Shown here: positions 5,356 through 8,525 of the stretch, one piece after another
Layout of the letters: each line of letters opens with the position of its first letter
How positions within the stretch are numbered: the first letter of the stretch is position 1
Source of the DNA: JBNKDD01 sp050288085
GTDB taxonomy: Bacteria; Chloroflexota; Anaerolineae; Aggregatilineales; UBA3940
Length of the DNA stretch: 8,525 nt
Assembly (NCBI GenBank): GCA_050288085.1
Contig: JBNKDD010000248.1
Span: 1-8,525, forward strand
Direction: 5' to 3'
Program-made: the position numbers and the translations under genes
The notes under the pieces: model-generated
Database searches by the model: none
Told to the model about the DNA's origin: nothing
The model's input: the letters and a program-made list of their open reading frames with translations, nothing else

Positions 5356-6462
5356 ATGGTCAAATCCATCCTGAAACTGTTTGAAGAAGCGGCCAGAGCC
5401 TGGAACCGGGACAATGCGGTTCAACTAAGCGCGGCACTGGCTTTTTATGCGGCACTGTCGTTGGCTCCCTTGCTGACCTTTGGTATCACGTTGATCGGTT
5501 TGGTGACCGGGCAGGCTGAGATGCATGGCGAGATCGTGGCCCAGTCCGAGGAAATTCTGGGATCGGATGCCGCCGAAACGATCCGCACCATTGTCCGGCA
5601 GGCTAACATTCCCCGGCTGACCGTTATCGCACTGGTTACATTGATCGTCGGTGGATCGGGCGTGTTCTGGCAGGGCAAGAAGGCCATCAACGGGGCCTGG
5701 GGGATCAGGCGGCTGTCCGACAGCCGGATCAAAAACCTGATGACATTTATCCGGGGGCGGGTGCTGGCCGGTGTGATGGTGATCGGAGCCGGGATGCTGC
5801 TGCTGATCTCCCTGACACTCGATACGTCGTTGGCGCTGTTCCGGCGCACCCTGACCGATCTCCTGCCCGAACTGGTTACCGAACGGCGGCTGCTTTATGT
5901 TATCCAGGTGCTCAAGTTTATCCTGTCTCTGGCTCTGACCTGCCTTGCTGTGATGGTGATTTACAAAGTGCTGCCGGATGCCAATATCGCCTGGAAAGAT
6001 GCCGGAATCGGTGCAGCGGTGACGTCGTTCCTGCTGTCGATCAGCAACCTGGCAATCGGGCGGACTCTGAGTAATCTCCACATTGGGTCTGCTTATGGGC
6101 CAGCCGGATCGCTGCTGGCTTTCCTGGTCTGGGCTTACTTGACCTCGCTGATCTTTTTCTATGGGGCGGAGTTTACGCGGGCATATGCCAACCGGTATGG
6201 ATCGGGGATCAGCCCTTATGATGATACGCTGATCATCGTCCATCAGAAGAACATCAGCCTTGATCCGGGCGAGTGGTCTTTTGCGCTTGATGACGGCGAG
6301 AAAATAGAATTGCTGTCTGCTAATGAGGTCGAACAGCAGGCGGATCAGACGGACTTAAAACGACCCGGTCAAATCCTGGGGGCGTTGGCGGCAGCGACGG
6401 CGGTATCCGCCAGCGTGTATTATGTCATCCGGCGGAATTCCGAGGATCATAATGGCGCATGA
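5356..6462 (+). CDS. YihY/BrkB-family integral membrane protein
   Basis: The 368-residue protein belongs to the YihY/virulence factor BrkB family (formerly mislabelled ribonuclease BN), inner-membrane proteins whose function is unsettled; transport and envelope roles have been proposed. The N-terminal block R18-D-N-A-V-Q-L-S-A-A-L-A-F-Y-A-A-L-S-L-A-P37 is diagnostic, as are the G-V-F-W-Q region (102-106) and the A-Y-G-P-A-G-S-L-L-A-F-L-V-W-A-Y segment (246-261). About six core membrane segments are seen, near 26-52, 87-105, 136-158, 183-204, 216-233 and 248-272. After a hydrophilic stretch of about 65 residues, A343 to I358 forms an extra hydrophobic segment near the C-terminus, not part of the usual core. 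ATG 5356 has a purine-rich AGGAAGGGA upstream. The frame ends with tandem stops TGA-TAA. Its promoter is at 5241-5268. Family firm, function unknown. Confidence 0.92.
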   Translation: MVKSILKLFEEAARAWNRDNAVQLSAALAFYAALSLAPLLTFGITLIGLVTGQAEMHGEIVAQSEEILGSDAAETIRTIVRQANIPRLTVIALVTLIVGGSGVFWQGKKAINGAWGIRRLSDSRIKNLMTFIRGRVLAGVMVIGAGMLLLISLTLDTSLALFRRTLTDLLPELVTERRLLYVIQVLKFILSLALTCLAVMVIYKVLPDANIAWKDAGIGAAVTSFLLSISNLAIGRTLSNLHIGSAYGPAGSLLAFLVWAYLTSLIFFYGAEFTRAYANRYGSGISPYDDTLIIVHQKNISLDPGEWSFALDDGEKIELLSANEVEQQADQTDLKRPGQILGALAAATAVSASVYYVIRRNSEDHNGA

Positions 6463-6465
6463 TAA

Positions 6466-6494
6466 GTAAGGGCGAGGCATTGCCTCACCCTTAC
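6466..6494. terminator. Shared hairpin between convergent BrkB and kinase genes
   Basis: GTAAGGGCGAGGC (6466-6478) pairs with GCCTCACCCTTAC (6482-6494) at 12 of 13 positions around a three-base loop. It starts directly after the tandem stop codons of the BrkB-family gene and lies 15 bases beyond the stop of the minus-strand kinase gene. No good T-run follows on either strand, but its place and strength make it a likely bidirectional terminator or transcript end. Confidence 0.6.
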
Positions 6495-6509
6495 GAAGAA
6501 TATCTAATC

Positions 6510-8075
6510 TTAAAGTGGACTCGGCGGATAGCCGGTCACCTCGCGGATTTTTTCGTATAGTGGTTTGAGCTTCTTATACATCTCTTTGTAGACGCCGTGA
6601 TAGATTTCATCATAGAGTTTATGGGTGGCCGGATCGGGTTCGAAGGTGTCGCCGGTCCGGGTCATTTCCCTGGTGGCCGTTTCAAAATCGGGGTGCAGGC
6701 CCAACCCAACCGCTATGTCAATCGCTGCACCGAGACCGGATGCCTCGTAGGTGTGCGGACGGGAGGCCGGTAATCCGAACACGTCCGCGGTGATCTGCAT
6801 GGCGGCATCGCTCTGTGATCCGCCACCTGCTACTCGCAGCTCGGTGATCGGGATGCGGCTGCGGCGCTCGGTGCGCTCTTTGCCCTCACGGAGCGAATAG
6901 GCCAGCCCTTCGAGAATGGCACGATACAGGTGTCCGCGGGTATGCACATCTCCCCAGCCAATGATCGCGCCTTTGGCCTCCGGGCCGGGGACTCGCAGTC
7001 CCGGTGACCAGTATGGCTGCAACGTTAATCCCATCGATCCGGGCGGTGCGTCGTCCACCAGTTTGTCAAATAACTCTTCAACTTCAACGCCGCGTTCTTC
7101 TGCCAGGATACGCTCGACCAATCCAAATTCTTGCTTGAACCAACTGACCATCCAGAAACCGCGATAAACCTGTACTTCCAGGCTGTAGGCATCCGGTACG
7201 GCAGAGGGGTAGGGTGGGATCAGTGGGATTACTTCAAGGTAGCGCTTATGGGTGGTGTTGATGGTGGCGGTTGTCCCGTAGCTCAGGCAGCCGATATGGG
7301 GCGCATAACCGCCCGATCCGAGTACCTCACAGGCTTTATCGGCGGCGGCGGCGATCAGCGGCAGCCCGGCGGGAATCCCGGTCGCGGCGCTGGCTTCCGG
7401 CGTGATCTCACCAAGCGGCTGCCCCGGCGGGATCAGGTCAGGCAGCAGATGTCCCTCCATCTGGATGGCCTGCCATTTCCAGTTAGAGGGCTTTGCCCAG
7501 GTCTTACTCTTGTAGTCGAAGGGGACGTACCCCACCTGTCCGCCGACCGAATCGACAAAGTGCCCGGTCAGATGATGGGTGAGATAGCCGGATAGAAACA
7601 GGTATTTGTAGGTCCGTTCCCAGATATCCGGCTGGTGGGCCATCAGCCAGTTGGCTTCAGCTTCGGCCTGGAGATAAGCGACCGTCTCACGTGCCCCGGC
7701 CACTGCGAACAGCAGGCCCCACCACCCGCCGACCGGTTTCAACCCGGTGGTGCGGCGCTGATCTAACCAGACTATCGCCGGGCGGAGAGGCTTACCTTCC
7801 CGGTTTACGTTGATCAGCGTGCTGCGCTGAGTGGTCAGGCTCACCCCGGCAATCGATTCACGGGGGATATCAGTTTGCTGCCAGATTTGTTGACAGGCTT
7901 CACACAGTGATTCCCAATAAACATTCGGGTCTTGCTCGGCCCAGCCCGGCTGAGGCGAGACATATGGCTCGATGTGTACCTGTGACCGGGCGAGCAGGTC
8001 ACCACGAGGATTAAACAACAGGGCACGTACACTCTGTGTACCGCTGTCGATGGCTAGGAGCAAATCTTTGGACAT
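6510..8075 (-). CDS. FGGY-family carbohydrate kinase, probably linked to glycerol metabolism
   Basis: The 521-residue cytoplasmic kinase of the FGGY family (glycerol, xylulose, gluconate and related kinases) has full length and two actin-like domains. Visible motifs are the first phosphate loop A8-I-D-S-G-T-Q-S (8-15), W103-L-D-Q-R (103-107), A243-A-A-D246-K with D246 as the likely catalytic base, the second phosphate loop Y266-G-T-T-A (266-270), and the adenosine motif V415-A-G-G-G-S-Q-S-D (415-423). The N-terminus differs from canonical GlpK, which usually reads D-Q-G-T-T-S-S-R, so the substrate cannot be named from sequence. The upstream gene on the same strand is a GlpD-type dehydrogenase, which argues for glycerol or a related polyol: the kinase would make the phosphate that GlpD oxidises. 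ATG 8075 has GGAAAGG at 8081-8087. A terminator-like repeat separates it from GlpD, so it may be only partly cotranscribed. Confidence 0.88.
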   Translation of the reverse strand: MSKDLLLAIDSGTQSVRALLFNPRGDLLARSQVHIEPYVSPQPGWAEQDPNVYWESLCEACQQIWQQTDIPRESIAGVSLTTQRSTLINVNREGKPLRPAIVWLDQRRTTGLKPVGGWWGLLFAVAGARETVAYLQAEAEANWLMAHQPDIWERTYKYLFLSGYLTHHLTGHFVDSVGGQVGYVPFDYKSKTWAKPSNWKWQAIQMEGHLLPDLIPPGQPLGEITPEASAATGIPAGLPLIAAAADKACEVLGSGGYAPHIGCLSYGTTATINTTHKRYLEVIPLIPPYPSAVPDAYSLEVQVYRGFWMVSWFKQEFGLVERILAEERGVEVEELFDKLVDDAPPGSMGLTLQPYWSPGLRVPGPEAKGAIIGWGDVHTRGHLYRAILEGLAYSLREGKERTERRSRIPITELRVAGGGSQSDAAMQITADVFGLPASRPHTYEASGLGAAIDIAVGLGLHPDFETATREMTRTGDTFEPDPATHKLYDEIYHGVYKEMYKKLKPLYEKIREVTGYPPSPL

Positions 8076-8101
8076 GCTGACCTTTCCAAGTGTGATGGTG
8101 A

Positions 8102-8146
8102 TGTAGGGGCGACGAAGACCGAAGGTCTGGGCCAGTCGCCCCTACA
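8102..8146. repeat. Palindromic intergenic repeat (TGTAGGGGCGAC ends)
   Basis: TGTAGGGGCGAC (8102-8113) and GTCGCCCCTACA (8135-8146) are perfect 12-base inverted repeats. Inside, AGACC (8116-8120) and GGTCT (8124-8128) form a second small stem. Similar short palindromes ending in CCCTACA are, from memory, dispersed in Chloroflexota and cyanobacterial genomes as non-coding MITE- or REP-like units. It lies 26 bases upstream of the kinase start codon and could fold in that mRNA leader. Confidence 0.6.
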
Positions 8147-8150
8147 GAAC

Positions 8151-8193
8151 AAAAAATAGGGACGCTCCACCACTTCAGGGGATTGTCCCTACA
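8151..8193 (-). terminator. Terminator-like palindromic repeat between glpD and the kinase gene
   Basis: TAGGGAC (8157-8163) and GTCCCTA (8185-8191) form a seven-pair stem with a 21-base loop. Read on the minus strand the stem is followed directly by six T residues (plus-strand A at 8151-8156), the layout of an intrinsic terminator 24 bases after the glpD stop codon. The loop is long, so efficiency may be low. Its end TGTCCCTACA (8184-8193) matches 900-909 exactly and relates it to the repeat at 8102-8146. Confidence 0.5.
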
Positions 8194-8214
8194 CTATGCC
8201 ACTTCCTGAGGAGG

Positions 8215-8525
8215 TTAGCAAATCTGCAATTGACCGGGATAAGCACTTACCGCATCGCTCTCAGGCTGATCGGCTGGGGAGCCATAACATGCCTGCCAGT
8301 GGGCTAGATAATCGGCGGCTTCCTGTTCCCAATGGTTATCATCCCAACCGAGTTCAGATTGCACCCGGCGGCGAATTTCTGAGAGGTAATCCAACCCGCC
8401 GCGGCGGGCCAGCAGCCCGATCCGCACCCGGCGGAGCAGCAGATCGTCCAGGTGACGCACCGCCTCATGGCGGGCCGCCCATCGGAATTCCAGCCAATGA
8501 ACCGGCAGACCGTTGACCCTCCCCC
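8215..8525 (-). CDS. glpD: Glycerol-3-phosphate dehydrogenase (GlpD type), C-terminal fragment
   Basis: This is the last roughly 102 residues of a gene that enters from the right edge of the window; its start lies beyond 8525. The frame reads through the edge without a stop. The segment W-A-A-R-H-E-A-V-R-H-L-D-D-L-L-L-R-R-V-R-I-G-L-L is the hallmark of the C-terminal helical domain of FAD-dependent glycerol-3-phosphate dehydrogenases, and E-L-G-W-D followed by W-x-x-E-A-x-x-Y fits the remaining helices. The enzyme oxidises glycerol-3-phosphate to dihydroxyacetone phosphate at the membrane. The GTG at 8460 is an internal valine of this domain, not the start. The gene ends with TAA at 8215-8217 and is followed by a terminator-like repeat and then the FGGY kinase on the same strand. 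The last 20 or so residues are rich in D, S, P and Q and look like a loose tail. Confidence 0.85.
   Translation of the reverse strand, partial: GRVNGLPVHWLEFRWAARHEAVRHLDDLLLRRVRIGLLARRGGLDYLSEIRRRVQSELGWDDNHWEQEAADYLAHWQACYGSPADQPESDAVSAYPGQLQIC

Noticed and set aside
5425..6243. Long open frame of 272 codons on the minus strand inside the BrkB-family gene
   Set aside because: Its product is an unnatural Q/R/H/P/D-rich string with no domain; it is the antisense shadow of a certain gene.
7131..7595. Plus-strand open frame of 154 codons opposite the FGGY kinase
   Set aside because: It is fully antisense to a well-supported kinase and is G/R-rich without any motif.
8215..8460. A separate small gene of 81 codons starting with GTG at 8460
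   Set aside because: The frame continues upstream to the window edge with conserved GlpD residues, so this is the end of a larger gene.
8196..8516. Plus-strand open frame of 106 codons at the right edge
   Set aside because: It is antisense to the GlpD C-terminal domain, whose motif is unmistakable; its G/P/R-rich product is a shadow.

Overview
This window is chromosomal DNA from a GC-rich bacterium. The mix of genes (a one-domain BY-kinase-type ATPase, a long-form RmlA/StrD-type nucleotidyltransferase, a flippase-like UPF0104 membrane protein, BrkB, and an FGGY kinase beside GlpD) together with small palindromic intergenic repeats ending in CCCTACA fits Chloroflexota (Anaerolineae-like). This is an inference from gene style, not a proven assignment. 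There is no phage, transposase, CRISPR array, tRNA or rRNA here.

Left part (1-3321): a probable three-gene plus-strand unit for cell-surface polysaccharide. A palindrome-rich leader (about 30-125) precedes a CpsD/CapB-type ATPase (185-844). A creatininase-family amidohydrolase with a long acidic tail follows (972-2117), then a glucose-1-phosphate thymidylyltransferase of the long RmlA/StrD type starting at TTG (2147-3214). The ATPase would control polymer length or export and the nucleotidyltransferase would supply dTDP-sugar. The role of the creatininase-like enzyme in this setting is unknown. The unit ends in three consecutive hairpins, each sharing two bases with the next (3219-3321).

Middle (3322-4038): an AT-richer island with one stand-alone gene (3529-4038) for a protein resembling the SMI1/KNR4 (SUKH) superfamily. 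Its own terminator-like hairpin and a good -10 box lie upstream. No toxin partner is visible.

Right-middle (4039-6494): two divergently transcribed membrane-protein genes, a flippase-like UPF0104 / LPG-synthase-TM protein (minus, 4096-5142) and a YihY/BrkB-family protein (plus, 5356-6462). The 213 bases between them hold two interleaved sigma70-like promoters pointing in opposite directions and a string of dyads in the leader of the minus gene.

Right end (6495-8525): a minus-strand glycerol-type module. The C-terminal end of a GlpD-type glycerol-3-phosphate dehydrogenase enters from the right edge (8215-8525) and is followed by an FGGY-family carbohydrate kinase (6510-8075). The 139-base gap between them carries two palindromic repeats, one of which looks like an intrinsic terminator on the coding strand. 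A third, degenerate copy of this repeat type sits at 885-909.

I see no clear previously undescribed multi-gene system. The best candidates for a second look are the linked hairpins at 3219-3321, the lone SUKH-like gene, the variant creatininase inside the polysaccharide operon, and the palindromic repeat family.
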